Assembly (NCBI GenBank): GCA_011799875.1
Contig: CM022303.1
Span: 296,372,362-296,436,361 of the forward strand
DNA from: Thinopyrum elongatum
Lineage: Eukaryota > Streptophyta > Magnoliopsida > Poales > Poaceae
Reading direction: 5' to 3'
DNA: 64,000 nucleotides
Notes under the pieces: generated by a model
Database searches by the model: none
Seen by the model: only the letters and a program-made list of their open reading frames with translations
Told to the model about the DNA's origin: nothing
Translations under genes and position numbers: made by a program
Shown: positions 43,048-55,831 of the stretch, one piece after another
Layout: the number at the start of each line of letters is the position of its first letter
Position numbering within the stretch: the first letter of the stretch is position 1

Positions 43048-46000
43048 TGTAACACCCTGGATTTTGCCCTTTTCTTTTTCCTTTGATTTTCTTGGATTTC
43101 TTGATTTGATTTGATTTTCTGTGGCTATGTGGTTCTGAAACTTGGGAAGATCATGTCTTCCAAGGTTTCATAGTGGCTTGTCATCCTCATCATCATCCCT
43201 AGATCATGTCATTTTCATCCTTGACCTAATCCAATATTCTTTTTCTAGGGAATATTCCTTTTCTGTTAAAGGAATAATCCTTTAGACCCTAGGTTGTGAA
43301 GCAACCTATATTTCTGTCACTCCCAAAATTCCCAAATAATTCTCATAAATTGTTTGGGTCATATCTTCCACAAATATGTCAAAATCCTTCCTTGGCATCA
43401 TCAAAGATAATTCACAAATATTCCTTTTCTGATTCTGCCCTAAGTGGTGGTTTGAGAAGGAAGTGTCATTTATCTTTGCTTGATTGACCCCAAACTTTTT
43501 GGACATCTTTTCCTGTCCATATCATTGCCCCATGCCAAAATTCAACTCAATTTGCCTAGTAAATATTCCTGAGCAATTTTTCAAAGTTCCTGTCTGAGGG
43601 AAGTCATTGTGAAGGAAGTACAAGCTAGGCATATCCAAATGAGTTGAAATTTTGCAAGGTCCTTATATGATAAAATCATCACTCCCCACCAAATTAGAGC
43701 TCATGTAACTCATCTATGTGAGCCCAGATCCAAATCCTAGTTTCTGGTCAGATTTTCAGTTTGTGAAGCAACCATATTTTATCTTGCTTCATTTAAGCTG
43801 AAAATTTACCAGGACATTCTCCTATACATATCAACTCTCTCCACCAAGTTTTGGCTCAATTCATTAATCCAATTGCCCTGTGCTATTTTTCCAAGTTTCT
43901 GTCTAGAGGGATGCTTTATGAAGTAAGTGCTATTTTGGCAATTCCAAATGGCATGAAACTTTTTGGGCATCTTCATATCTTCAAATCATTGGGCCATGAA
44001 CATTTTCAGCTTATTTCATTCAATTATGTGAGTGCTACTTCAAAATATCCAAATCTGACCAGTAGGGCCCTTTCTATAGCAAGTGCACTCTAGACTCCTC
44101 CATTTCGTCTGATTTTTGGCCAGGACAGTCACCTTAGCTTGTGATCAAGATAGGCCAAAGCTCAGAGTCATTGCACTGTTCCAACTCTCACGATTCACAT
44201 CAAACACCTTGCTGCCAAAATGTTTTGGCTCCTCCTCCAAATCTCTTCTTTGCCCCTGGACCGAGTTGTTTCTTCCTTTGAACTCAGGGTAGCATGGTCT
44301 ATCTATTAGACATGATGTGGCCGATCACCTGGCACCGTGTATGCCAGTTCACGCGGTGACCACGGGTCGCGACCAGCCAAACTCGTGCTCTGGCACATTG
44401 TCGTCGTTGTTCACGTCGTTTCCCTCCTCGTCTCGACGCCAAACCTTGTCCAGGAGCTAGCACGTGCTCGACTGCATCGCCCTGCGTCGCTGCCCCGACC
44501 TGTATCGCTGTGTTGTGGTCGCCGTCGCCGTGCCCGTGATGCGTCCGGCTCTGCACCTGCATTGGCGTCGAGCTAGAGCTCTCTAGAGCATCCCCGAGCC
44601 CTCCCCTGGCCTATATAAGGCGTGCCCGAGGTCCCCCGCTCCTCATCCACTCCTCCCTCGCCTCTCTCGACCACCGGAGTCCTCGGCCCCCTCCTCTTTT
44701 CACCGGAGTTCGCCTCGGCCATCGCCGGTCTTCTCTGTTCTGGCCACCTCAGGCCTCCTCTCCTCCTCTAGCCGCCCCACCCCTCTTGCCCCCTCGCCGG
44801 AGCACCTGTACCACCGAAGATCATCACCACCGCCGCCGCCCCTGTTGCCTCCCGTCTCCGTGACCTCCCCTCCTCCCCGCGCCTCCCCGGTGGCCGTGCT
44901 CCTCGAGAACGGGCACGGCAGGCCTCTGCGGTCCCGCCAGTGGCCGCGCCACGGCCGGAGCTCGCCGGAGCCGGCCGGCCCCCTCGCCGCTCCCTCCCCT
45001 GTTCTTCCTCTGCCTCACGGGAGAACAGGAGCGGGAAGTAGGAGACGAGCGCCCGTGCCCCCTCCCCCTGCCCCTGGGCCCCATGCGCCAGTGGCCCAGG
45101 CGCCTCTGCCCACGTGTCAAGTGGACACGTATTCTGGTGAGTACGTTTTCCGTTGATGAAAGCGTATTTTTCCTTCCTTTTGCCTAAAATGCGTTTTCCC
45201 TTCTGGAAAGCGTATTCCTGCAACTGCGGCTGAAAATACGTTTTCCTTTTCAGAAAACGTATTCTGCCCAGAGGCGCTTTCAGTTTTTCCTCTCAGGGAC
45301 CCGTTGGTGATGAAAATATTCACAGATAGGTCCCTGATCTTCATCACCTCATAACTCCGCAACCGTAACTCCGATTGAGGTGAAACCAACGCTCACTTCT
45401 TCATCTCGTCGAGCTCTTTCTGTTGGTGTCATTTTCATAAGGTGTTCACACTGTGAAAATGACCATGATGCCCTTGCCCTATTCAGCCCCCTTCGAGAGA
45501 GAAGACGTCCGGCGTTTCGTTCCACGGCTTCACTGCACTTCTTCCCGGAGTCTCCGTCACCCCCAGGCAAGCCACAACAGCCACTTGCATGATAGCCATG
45601 CAGTAGCCATGGTTTCCACTTGAATATTTAATAAAAGTTTGCCCGTTATCTGCCTGCTTGTTTGCTACTACTGTCGTTGTTTCGGTTATGCTCATGATTT
45701 CATGTTCACCTTCATGCTATGTTTCGATGCTTCTTGTTATCAAGTATTACTTGCTAGTATCATGTTCACATGTTATGCTTGGTAGTAGTAGTACAGGCTG
45801 GTGGTAGTAATGCTCATCTGTTGCATGCTTATTATCTGTTACCCAGTATCGTTGCTATGCATGTTCCTTTGCATCTAACTGGTTATATGCTTACTTGGTA
45901 GTGTTCTTGCTATGTTCTTGCATGGTATTTATTCATGATGCTAGTAGGCATGCTATGCTCCTGTGTAGTGTTATGATTATGCACGTCAGTATGTCATGCT

Positions 46001-47462
46001 CATTTAGATATATGATTCATTGTGGTTATGCTCGATGATTATGTTGCACCTCCATGCTTATGTTGATGTCATGCTTTGTAGTTGCATCATGTTATTTTTA
46101 TATGGCTTAGCTTCTTGCATTCAAGTTTAACCGGATAATAATGAACTTGAACAACTGTTGGCTGAGCCATGGTGCCACTGAATCGAGCTGACCAGTGCAA
46201 CCACATTTGCCTTTTATGGGAAGGACCTAACTGGGTCTATTGTCATGCCTCTCGCTGGTGCCTCCAACGAGGGAAGGTTATGGGCGCGCGCTACCCTGAT
46301 CAGGTAGGCGGACATAAGCCTTGTGTGCCCGTTGTTGTTGTTATGGTACCTTGTCCCCGTTTGGGACCATTTATGTTTTGCCACGACGATGGCCGTTGGG
46401 TTCTTTGGTAGACACGGGGCCACCCGGGACTTAGCCCAAAGGGGAGTTTGTTGGAGTGGCCGGGAGAGTGTCATGGGCAGTAGATCGGTTTTGTCGGAAT
46501 GCCATTGGTCCACCCGAATGGGAGTGCGAGGCCATGGGTTCCGTGGTGTGGGTACAGTGTGCTAACCTCTATAGAGTGTGTGTTTTTAATCTATCGATAG
46601 CCGCGCCCGCGGATATGGGCTTAGTTCGTAGTCGGTCACACTATGAGCCAACAATGATAATAACGTGCTTAATAGTAACCCCGGTTCAATGATGAGAAAG
46701 AGATTGGTTGTGATCGAGAGAGGATCACGAAGGTATCATGGATACTGAAGTTGGTTGATCTTTATGTGATCGCGAGATGATCACAGTGGTATCATGGATA
46801 CCGAAGTTGGTAAGTTGATGCATGAGATGGTTACGAGGTAACCGCCGAATAAGAGTAAGTTGGTGCATGATCATGTTAACTTGTTGCATGTAGTATCATC
46901 ATGTTCATATGCTCATGCCGTGCTAAGGCTGTTCTAGCTGTATCATGTTCAGATGTGCATGCCACGTGTTCTGTTAGCATCATGTTCATGATTTCTTTAA
47001 CCTGTAATTGCCATGCTGTTGTCTGTCTTGATTGCTTTTGGTTTATTGTGAGCTTGCAAGTACATTCAATGTACTGACCTGGTGTGTCATGCCAATTTGC
47101 AGGTCGTGCCTGGAATTCTTGCTTGTTTGATGTGGTTCCTGTGTTCGCGAGCTAGGATAAACGTTCCAGCCAGAGTCCCTGCGGATTGGAGTCCATCATC
47201 GCTGTTCGTTGTTCCGCTGCCAGTATAGGTTCCGCTGCCTCGAGTTGTTATGCTGCTTGCATAGAGCAACTGTGGTTGGCGTAGTGTTGCTGTGCCGGTG
47301 TTATTCATTGTAATATCGGAGACCTTGTATTCGTATTCGTGTTGTAATAGAGAGCTGGTTTGTTCTATGCTAAGCAGTGCCGTATTCCAGAAGACTTCAC
47401 CTCGATCTCTGGGCTGGAATACGGGGCGTTCCGGTTTCTCTGAGCCGGGGTGCCACAATATG
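43043..47462 (+). mobile_element. Solo LTR I (4410 bp) with target-site duplication ATATG
   Basis: LTR 43048-47457, starting TGTAACACCCTGGATTTTGC and ending CCGGGGTGCCACA, flanked by ATATG (43043-47 and 47458-62). It is a different family from the F and E LTRs although it shares TGTAACA...CACA ends. A clear TATA box CTATATAAGG is at 44611-44620, followed by a GC-rich leader with chance ORFs. An array of ACGTTTTC/GAAAACGT inverted motifs lies at about 45130-45270. No PBS or internal sequence is attached, so it is a solo LTR. Confidence 0.88.
44611..44620 (+). promoter_or_regulatory. TATA box in solo LTR I
   Basis: CTATATAAGG in a C-rich context, with a pyrimidine-rich stretch starting about 30 bp downstream. 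Confidence 0.65.
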
Positions 47463-48104
47463 ATATAAGCAGAAATAATTCCCTGCTTATAAAACACCTC
47501 GATGTACAACCTTGTCAGTGAGACCCTGTTACTATTGTTGATGACATTTCGGTAACCACCGGTGGACGAGAACTTTGCCTATTGGTCCGCCTCATTTTAA
47601 CGAGCAGGAAAACGGTTCTCTTAGTCCCCCGCCCTTGGTACCAACGATGTTACTGACATAACTGATAGACTATCCTCTGACATACCTTGTTGTCGGACCG
47701 GTAAGATGTTACCGTTCTCCCTACTCTTGATTGATACCCCTCACAGTTCCAGAGGATCGTAACCTGACTCTCCTGTATATCCTTGATTCCGAAGTATCCT
47801 TTGCTCTTGGCCTTGTGTGTTATCACGAGCCACCCTCCGAGAGATGATCTATTCCCGATACTCTGAACCCCTTTCTCACACTCTGTTCATGTATTGATCA
47901 TTTGTCCATTCGCTTGAAACTTCTTATTGTACCTTCATACTTTGCTCTCGATGTTTCCTTAAGTTTCAACTCGAGAGATCATTTTTGCCACATTCCTTGT
48001 ATTGTCCACCAGATAATCGACCCTATAAGATTCAGTTCTCTCGAAGTTACCCTTCACTTCCCCACTTAAATCTCGGGACGAGATTTCTTGTAGTGGAGGA
48101 GATT
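47463..48104 (+). other. Element F internal region, third piece, with stem-loop and PPT
   Basis: Non-coding. The last part matches E's 3' end in layout: stem-loop AAATCTCG-GGA-CGAGATTT (48068-48086), then CTTGTAGTGGAGGAGATT as polypurine tract, then the LTR at 48105. Confidence 0.75.
48068..48086 (+). promoter_or_regulatory. Stem-loop upstream of element F polypurine tract
   Basis: Perfect 8-bp arms with a GGA loop, 18 nt from the LTR. It differs from E's stem by a two-sided base-pair change. Confidence 0.72.
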
Positions 48105-51100
48105 TGTAACATCCCCAGCATCACACTACAGTGATCTCCCCCTAATAGTGGCCATGTCATGATGATCACTAAGCCCCTTTGCCACTTGTCCAAAATCAAA
48201 GCCATTTTCCCATTTGAAATGCATGTCTAAAATTTACTTTTTCTGCCATGCAATCAAAATAGTTCACAATATGGCAAATATTCTCTAAGTATTTGTCATG
48301 TTAAAACCAACATCTTTGGAATTCCCAAATTGCCCCTGGAAATTAATTAGTGTTCCAGCAGCATTTAAATACGCCCTTCCCAATTTCCAAAATTCCTAGA
48401 CAATTCCTCTTGCCTCCAAACTATTTGTGGCAGTACCTAAAAATGTGCAGGAATTAATGGGCCAAGTCCCATATTTTTCCTAAATCCTTTGGATGCTCAA
48501 ATAAATCATTTCCCCTCTCTGTTTTAATTTAAAAGAAAAAAAATAGAATAAGGAAAGGGCAGAGGCTTACCTGGCCTCTGGGCCGCAGCTGTTCCCAGCC
48601 CAGCCCACAACGCCGTCTCGCTTCTTTCTCTCTCCCCACATGTTGACGCCGTCGTGGGCGCGAGCGCGAGCACCACCCGTTCGTCGACACGACAATGCCA
48701 CTGACAGCGAGAGGATAAGGCCTCGCCCGAGCCTTCCCCCTGGCCGCCCCGCCTCACTCTCTCACCTTCCCTCTCTCTCGCGTGCACTCGCTCTCTCCCC
48801 TCTCTCTCTGCCCGAGCATGCAGCCGCCGTCGTCCATCTCCGCCGGGGCCACCTTATCTCCCGCGCAGCCCCGCCATGCCCGTCGTCTCCGCCTCACTCT
48901 GCTACGTTGCCTGCGCGCCACCGTTCAAGCTCTCCGCCACTACAGCGGGCGAATCGAGCTCTTCCCCAACCTCGGACGCCGCCGCCGCTACTGCCTCGCC
49001 GTGGACATGGCCAACGGCCTCTCCAAGCCGCTTCGTCGCGTCCGCCGACTCCCTCGACATCAGCCTCAACTTCTGCGCGCCCGCGGCAGACCGGAGCTGC
49101 TGCTCTGCGATGGCGGCACCTCGACTTCTACCTCGGGCCGGCGAGATCGCTGTGAGCGCTCTGTCGCCTTCGGTGTCTCCCCTGCGCTACTAAGCCACCA
49201 CAGGCCACCGTGAGCCGCTGCGGTGAGCTCCATTTACCCTTCCTCCTTCTTTTGCTTGTTCCGAGCCCGAATGGAGCCGCCGTCGTTCCGTTGCTCTATT
49301 TGCCGCCGACGCCGGCGAGCTACTCAATGCAGCGCCACCCGAGCCTCTCCGACTTGTCCGTAGGGCTTCTGGCACTCGCAGTAGGCCGCCTAGCCGCGCA
49401 GCTCGCTCGGGAACGGCCCGAAGCCATGATTCCGACCACGCCCGAATGCCACTGCCGCCTCCACTCGTCATCGGCAGCGTTCCGGCCACCCCCGAGTCAA
49501 ACCATTAGCACCACACGACGTGCGGTAGCTCTAGCGTTCGAACGCAAGTCGCGGCGCACGAAATGGTGGACCGTGGCGGTTTTCCGGCCATCTCCGGCGA
49601 AACAGCCATCGAGGAGAGCTCGCCGGAGCCGCTCCGGTCGTCGACCAGTGACCTGGCCTGACCGGTGGGCCACCCCAAGTCGCTGGCAGCTGGGTCCCGC
49701 GGGCCCAGTTGACCGAGTCAACGCCGCTGACGTGGCGACTGCTGACACTGACTAGTGGGCCCCCTGCGATTAACTAAACTAATTAGATTTTAAAACTAAT
49801 CTGTTAATTAGTTAACTCACTGACACCTGAGGCCCACCCCACTAATTAATTCTGTTAGATTAGTTTAACTCACTTTTAACTCAGAGAGGCTGACAGGTGG
49901 GTCCCACCTGTCAGTTTGACAAGTCAGCGGCCCAGTTGACTGCTGATGCAATGCTAACCTCATGCTGACATCATAATCTAATTTAGTATTTCTGTTAAAT
50001 TAAAATAATTTCCAGAAAAAGTTTAAATCTTTTAAAATCCGTAGAAATCAAACCGTAGCTCAGATCGAAAAAATTTATACACGAAAGTTGCTCAGAACGA
50101 CGAGACGAATCCGACCGTGCCATCTGTTTTCGTGTCGGGACCCTCTACGGAGGTGAAACTGCAACTTTTAGCCTATTTCCGATAGATGAATAGTGCATAT
50201 ACACCGGTTAATAATTCCAACTTAAATCCTAAAATAACTAAAATGATTTAGACATGTCTTTTAGGCAACACTGCACTGCACGTTAGCATAGCATGCTCTG
50301 TGTTGCATCTGTTTGCTGTGTATTTATTTGTTTCCTCCCCCTCTTCTCTCTCGGTAGACCCCGACACCGACGTAGTCCCCGAGGTCGATGCAGCTCCGGA
50401 GTTCGACTAAACAGTTGACGACTCTGCCTTTGCCGCCGAGCAACCAGGCAAGCACCCACCTTTTGAACATGCCTATATCGCCTATTCTCTTCTCTCTTGT
50501 GCTTGCATTAGAATTGCTGATGTTACTGCTTTACCTATTCTGATGCATGGCCTGATTTTGTAACCTGCTTTTGATAATTACCTGCTTATCCTAAACTGCT
50601 TAGAATAGGCTGGATAGTAAACTCCAGTGACCCCACTTGTCCCGGTTACCCCGCTGGATCATCGGAAGACTCGACGACCAGGCCCCGGCACCGCACATCA
50701 CCCCCCTAGTTGTACGACACTACAGCGTTACTATCGAGTGCCGAGGGTGATACCTCGTATAGCACTTCTGATGTTAACTCTATAGAGTAGCTATTTGGTC
50801 GTGGTCACCGAGGGTGATTCCTCCTTCACCACTCCTGATAACGACGCCGTCGTGCAACACCTCAAGTGTGAACCTCGAGGGTGATTCCTCCTAAGTTCAC
50901 CTTGACGACTACATCAGGTGGAATCCATCGAGGGTGAATCCTTGGGTTTCCCCCTAGTGTTTGGACACACAGATACTATGACTTTAACCATGAACCATGA
51001 TAAAGTCAGGTCGGCCCTGAGGGGTACCCGCGCGAGCCTAAGTGGCGAGTGATGTGGAGGCGGGTTGACCTGGAGGGTGCCCGTGAGATAAATACGAGGC

Positions 51101-52126
51101 GTGGCCAGGCATTATTAGCCCTTGCCGCAAGTCCTCGAGACGGGGCGACGGGGTCACATCGATCGTGAGTCTCTTCTCGTTACCGCACACCCCCAATACA
51201 CTAACGGTTTGGATATTTGATCTGAGTGGGCCTCTGGTCCGATGGCACTAACCATCACGTGGGAACAGTTATGGGCACTCTGTGTCGTATGCATCAGCCG
51301 AAGCTTAATGGACGTCAGCGACTGAGCGGCGCGCGCCGGGTTGGACTGTGTAATGCAACCGCCTTGATAGTGTGGGTTGCTAGGTCTGCTCACCGGCCGC
51401 CCTCGCAACGTGCAGGAGCGCCCGAGGCGATGGCGCAAGACCCCTGGGTGCATAGGTTTAGTCCGGCGTGCTGACCTCTCTGTTAAGTTTTTGGTCAGGT
51501 TGCGACGTATCGTTTGGCCGAGGTCGGGCATGACCCAGAAAAGTGTGTCCGGCCGGAGTTAATCGAGGGTCGTGGGTAAGTTGGTGTACCCCTGCAGGGA
51601 AGAACTAATCTATGCATAGCCAGATCCTCGGTAACGGACGCTCGGAGTTGTATCCCGATCGATACAACTAGAACTGGATAGAAATGGATACTAGGGCTCT
51701 GGGATTGCTTTCTCGTAGGGAGTCGAGGAAGGATCTCTGGGCGAGGTTGATACTTATTACTACTATTACCTTATATTGTACTAATCTACACTCTTCTAAT
51801 GCTGCAAGACCGTTGAAGATGCTAGTCTTCGATAGGACTAGGCCTTCTCTCTATTCTGGCATTTCTGCAGCCCAGTCCACATATACAGCCTTTCTTTGAT
51901 AATGTTGCATATGTAGTGTAGATCCTTGCTTGCTGAGTACTTCAGATGAGTACTCACGGTTGCTTTGCTTTCTCTTTTTCCCCATATCCGTTTGATGCAA
52001 CCAGATGACGGAGCCCCGGAGACCGCTGCCCCCGCCGACGACTACTACTACCACCCCGAGGGTGGTTACTACTACGAGTTGGCTGACGACAAGGAGTAGA
52101 TTCAGAGGGTCCCAGGCAGGAGGCCT
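48105..52126 (+). repeat. 3' LTR of element F, lacking its last 280 or so bp
   Basis: Matches 16064 to about 20090 closely. After CAGGAGGCCT the sequence leaves the F LTR and continues as the inner part of E's LTR. The same CGAGGGTGATNCCT repeats lie at about 50740-50945. Confidence 0.88.
52124..52126. other. Junction of F 3' LTR with E 5' LTR
   Basis: Left side equals F's LTR near 20086-20090; right side equals E's LTR from about 61324. CCT is shared by both, which suggests joining through short homology. Confidence 0.75.
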
Positions 52127-55100
52127 CGCACCGCTCCTTTGCGCGCTCTAAATCGCCCCGTAGACGCTCGCCCGACCACCGCCCGAAACCACCACCGCCG
52201 TCGTCGACGCTCTGCCCTACTCCGGCCATCTTCGGACGAATGGGTGGCACCACGAGACGCGGCTCCATCCGCTCGTTCCAAAGAGCCAAAGAACGGCCGA
52301 TAAGACCCATCGTAGACGAAATCTGGGCTCGCCGGAGTTGTCGCCGTCGTGCGGCCTCACCGGCGTACTCTGGTGGCCGGCGCCCAGCTGGCGCCGATGT
52401 GGCACCGCGGGCCCCGCACCCTGTGTCACTGCAACTGGGTCCCACACGGCCCAGTTGACCTGGTCAGCGCGGCCCCGCCCGCTGACATGTGGGGCCCAGC
52501 CGTTTAAATGTTTTAAAAATAATTAAAAATGTTAATAAGTTAATTAAACTGTTAGTCACTGACAGTGCGGGCCCATTTGCTAATTAGGTTAATTAGTTTA
52601 AACTAATTCTGTTTAGTTAGTTCAGTCACTGACTTGTGGGTCCCACTGGACCCACAGGTCAGGTTTGACCGGTCAACGGACACAGCTGACTACTGATGTC
52701 AGTGTGATGTCATGCTGATGTCAGTGTGATGTCATGCTAACGTCATAAATCATTTTAGACAATTCTGTTAATATAAATAATTTCAGAAAATGTTAAAATC
52801 TTTAGAAAATCATAGAAAATAAACCGTAGCTCAGATCGAAAAACTTTGTACATGAAAGTTGATCAGAACGATGAGACGAAGCTGACCGTGCTGTCTGTTT
52901 CCGTGTCGAGACCCTCTACATAGGTGAACCCGCAACTTTTAGCCTGTTTCCGGTAGATAAATAGTGCATATACACTGGTTAATAAATCCAACTTAAATCC
53001 TAAAATAACTGAAATGATTTAGACATGTCTTTAGGCAACCCTGCACTGCACGTTAGCATAGCATGCTCTGTGTTGCTTATGTTTGTTGTGTATTTATTTG
53101 TTTCCTCCCCCTCTTCTCTCTCGGTAGACCTCGGTACCGACGCAGTTCCTGAAACCGACGCAGCTCAGGAGCCCGACGACACCGTTGACGACCTTGACTT
53201 TGCCGCCGAGCAACCAGGCAAGCACCCCCCCTTGAGCATGCCTATATCGCCTATTCTATCTCTCTTATGCTTGCATTAGAATTGCTACTGTTTATCCTAT
53301 TCTGATGCATAGCCTGTTCTTGTAACTGCTGTCGATACCTACCTGCTTATCCTAAACTGCTTAGTATAGGCTGGATAGAGACCCCAGTGACCCCACTTGT
53401 CCCGGTCACCCCGCTAGATCATCGGAAGACTCGACGACCAGGCCCCAGCACCGCACATCACACCCCTTTTATCTGTACGACGTTGCAGCGTACTATCGAG
53501 TGCCGAGGGTGATACCTCATAAGCACTTCTGATGTTAACTCTGTGGAGTAGTTGCTCGGTCGTGGTCATCGAGGGTGATTCCTCCGTCACTACTTCGGGT
53601 AACGACACTGTCGTGCAACCCCTCAACTGTGAACCCATCGAGGGTGATTCCTTCGTGTTCACCTTGACGGATACATCGAGTAGGAATCCAACGAGGGTGA
53701 TACCTCGGATTCCCCTGATGATATGGACACACGGATACTTGGACTTTACAACTGTTACTTGGAAAGGCGGGTCGACCCTGAGGGGTACCCGCGTGAGCCT
53801 AAGTGGTGAGTGTTGTGGAGACGGGTTGACCTGGAGGGTACCCGAGATATGAATACGAGGCGTGGCCGGGCATTCTTAGCCCTTGCCGCGAGTCCTCGAG
53901 ACGGGGTGACGGGGTCACATCGATCATGAGTCTCTGCTCGTTACCGCACTACCAATACACTACGATTTGGATATGTGATCTGAGTGGGCCTCTGGCCCGA
54001 TAGCACTAACCATCACGCGGGAATAGTTATGGGCACTCTGCATCATATGCATCAGCCGAAAGCTCTGTCAGACGTCCAGTTCAGCATGGCGGCTGGGTCG
54101 GATCGTGCCATTGGCGCTGGTATCCACCCTGCTCGCAACGACCCGGAGTGCACAGGGCGACGGCCCAAGACCCCTGAGCGCTTAGGATGTAGACCGACAG
54201 GGACCTCTCTGCTGAGCTCTAGGTAGGGTTGCTGTGTGTCGTTTGGCCGAGGCCGGGCATGACCCAAAAAAGTGTGTCCGGCCAGAGTTAAGCGAGTGTG
54301 GTGGGTAAGTTGGTGCACCCCTGCAGGGAAGAACTAATTTGTGCATAGCCGGGTCCTCGGTAACGGACGCTGGGAGTTGTATCCCGATCGATACAACTAG
54401 AACTGGATACTTGTGATGAGAAATGGATATTATGGCTCTGGAATTGCTTTCTCGCAGGGAGTCGAGAAAGGATCTCTGGGCGAGGTTGATGACTGTATGG
54501 CTCTGGGATTGCTTTCTCGCAGGGAGTCGAGAAAGGATCTCTGGGTGAGGTTGATAACATTACTACTTCTTTATCCTATGCTATCTACACTCTTCTAATG
54601 CTGCAAGACCGCTGAAGAAGCTTGAAGATGCTGAAGATGCTAGTCTTTGATAGGACTAGGCCTTCTCTCTATTCTGGCATTTCTGCAGCCCAGTCCACAT
54701 ATACAGCCCTTCTTTGATAATGTTGCATATGTAGTGTAGATCCTTGCTTGCTGAGTACTTCGGATGAGTACTCACAGTTGCTTTGCTTTCTTTTACTCCC
54801 CATATCCATTTGATGCAACCAGATGACGGAGCCCCTGAGACAGCTGCCCCGCCGCCGACTACTACTACCACCTCGAGGGTGGTTACTTCTACAAGCTGGC
54901 CAACATCCAAGAGTAGGATCGGAGGGTCCCAGGCAGGAGGCCTGCGCCTTTCGATCGTAGCTTTTGTTTTGTCCCGCCTTGTTAAAGGCTTATCTCTCTA
55001 TCTTATGTCTGTACTCAGATATCTAACGCTTCCGTTGATGCTTGTTTGGCATCAAGCTTATGTATTCGAGCCCACCGAGGCCCTGGCTTGTAATATAATG

Positions 55101-55218
55101 CTTGTATGCCTTTATTTATATTTTAGAGTTGTGTTGTGATATCTTCAAGTGAGTCCTTAGGCTTGATCGTGTGCATTTGCATGTATGATTAGTGCACGAT
55201 TAAGCCGGGGGCGTCACA
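52127..55218 (+). repeat. 5' LTR of element E, lacking its first 1.1 kb
   Basis: Corresponds to 61327 onward in E's 3' LTR and ends GGGGGCGTCACA before the PBS. It has a 22-bp tandem duplication (52694-52715 and 52716-52737) that the 3' LTR lacks, and a 65-bp tandem duplication at 54431-54560. CGAGGGTGATNCCT repeats lie at about 53500-53710. Confidence 0.85.
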
Positions 55219-55831
55219 GGTTGGTATCAGAGCCGACTGCCTATAGGATCCCCCTTTCCAACTCCTTGGCCGAAGTTGAGTCTAGTGGTCCAAAACTATT
55301 TTACTAACTTGGCTATGTGGCTTACGGGCCCACGTTGCCATTGGGTGGTATTAGGATCTTTTATTCCTCATCTTTACTCTGGGACTCTGATCTCTCTTCC
55401 TTTCGGGTTAAAATTTTACTAACTACAACATTAGGTTCTCGTGATCACATCCACCCGGAGTTCTGAAATTACCCCCCTTTCTTCAAGATTGTGGGTCAGG
55501 TTCTGCTTGCAGGATCCTTTTATCGAGGGCACCCTGTGTTGTCACTTGCAGATTCCGCGCCCCAACAATTTCTCCGACATAATGTAGCCTTTGCTATGTC
55601 TCGTTGTGTACTTCCTTGCCGCGTGCCTGCGCGCCGCCTAGTTTGTCTAGCTGCAAGCGTTCCCGAGCGCGTACTATCCGTTTGAATCTAACTCTGTGCA
55701 TGGATTGGTATGTCTTTAACGACTACTATCATATATCTAATGGCCTTCTTGTTCATTACTCATGTTACCTCGTGAATGGCCTCTTACACATGCAGTTTTT
55801 CTTGCTAAACTGCCCCTGTTGATTTGGCAGG
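55219..55831 (+). other. Element E leader with PBS
   Basis: PBS at 55222-55234. The first 260 or so bp parallel F's leader. The remainder to the gag ATG has no gene; short frames look like chance. Confidence 0.7.

Larger units (their letters stand above)
16064..52126 (+). mobile_element. Element F: large-LTR non-autonomous gypsy derivative (LARD-like), hosting G, H and I
   Basis: 5' LTR 16064-20366, 3' LTR 48105-52126 (truncated). The internal region is in three pieces (20367-22456, 42976-43047, 47463-48104), about 2.8 kb in total, with no gag or pol. PBS, leader, stem-loop and PPT match those of autonomous element E. LTRs above 4 kb with a short non-coding internal domain are the hallmark of LARDs such as barley Sukkula; that family name is a suggestion only. 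F's 3' LTR lacks its last 280 or so bp because of a fusion with E's LTR. Confidence 0.8.

Noticed and set aside
44768..45223. Open frame of 151 codons in solo LTR I
   Set aside because: It lies in the GC-rich leader after the TATA box, overlaps others in other frames, and shows no domain.
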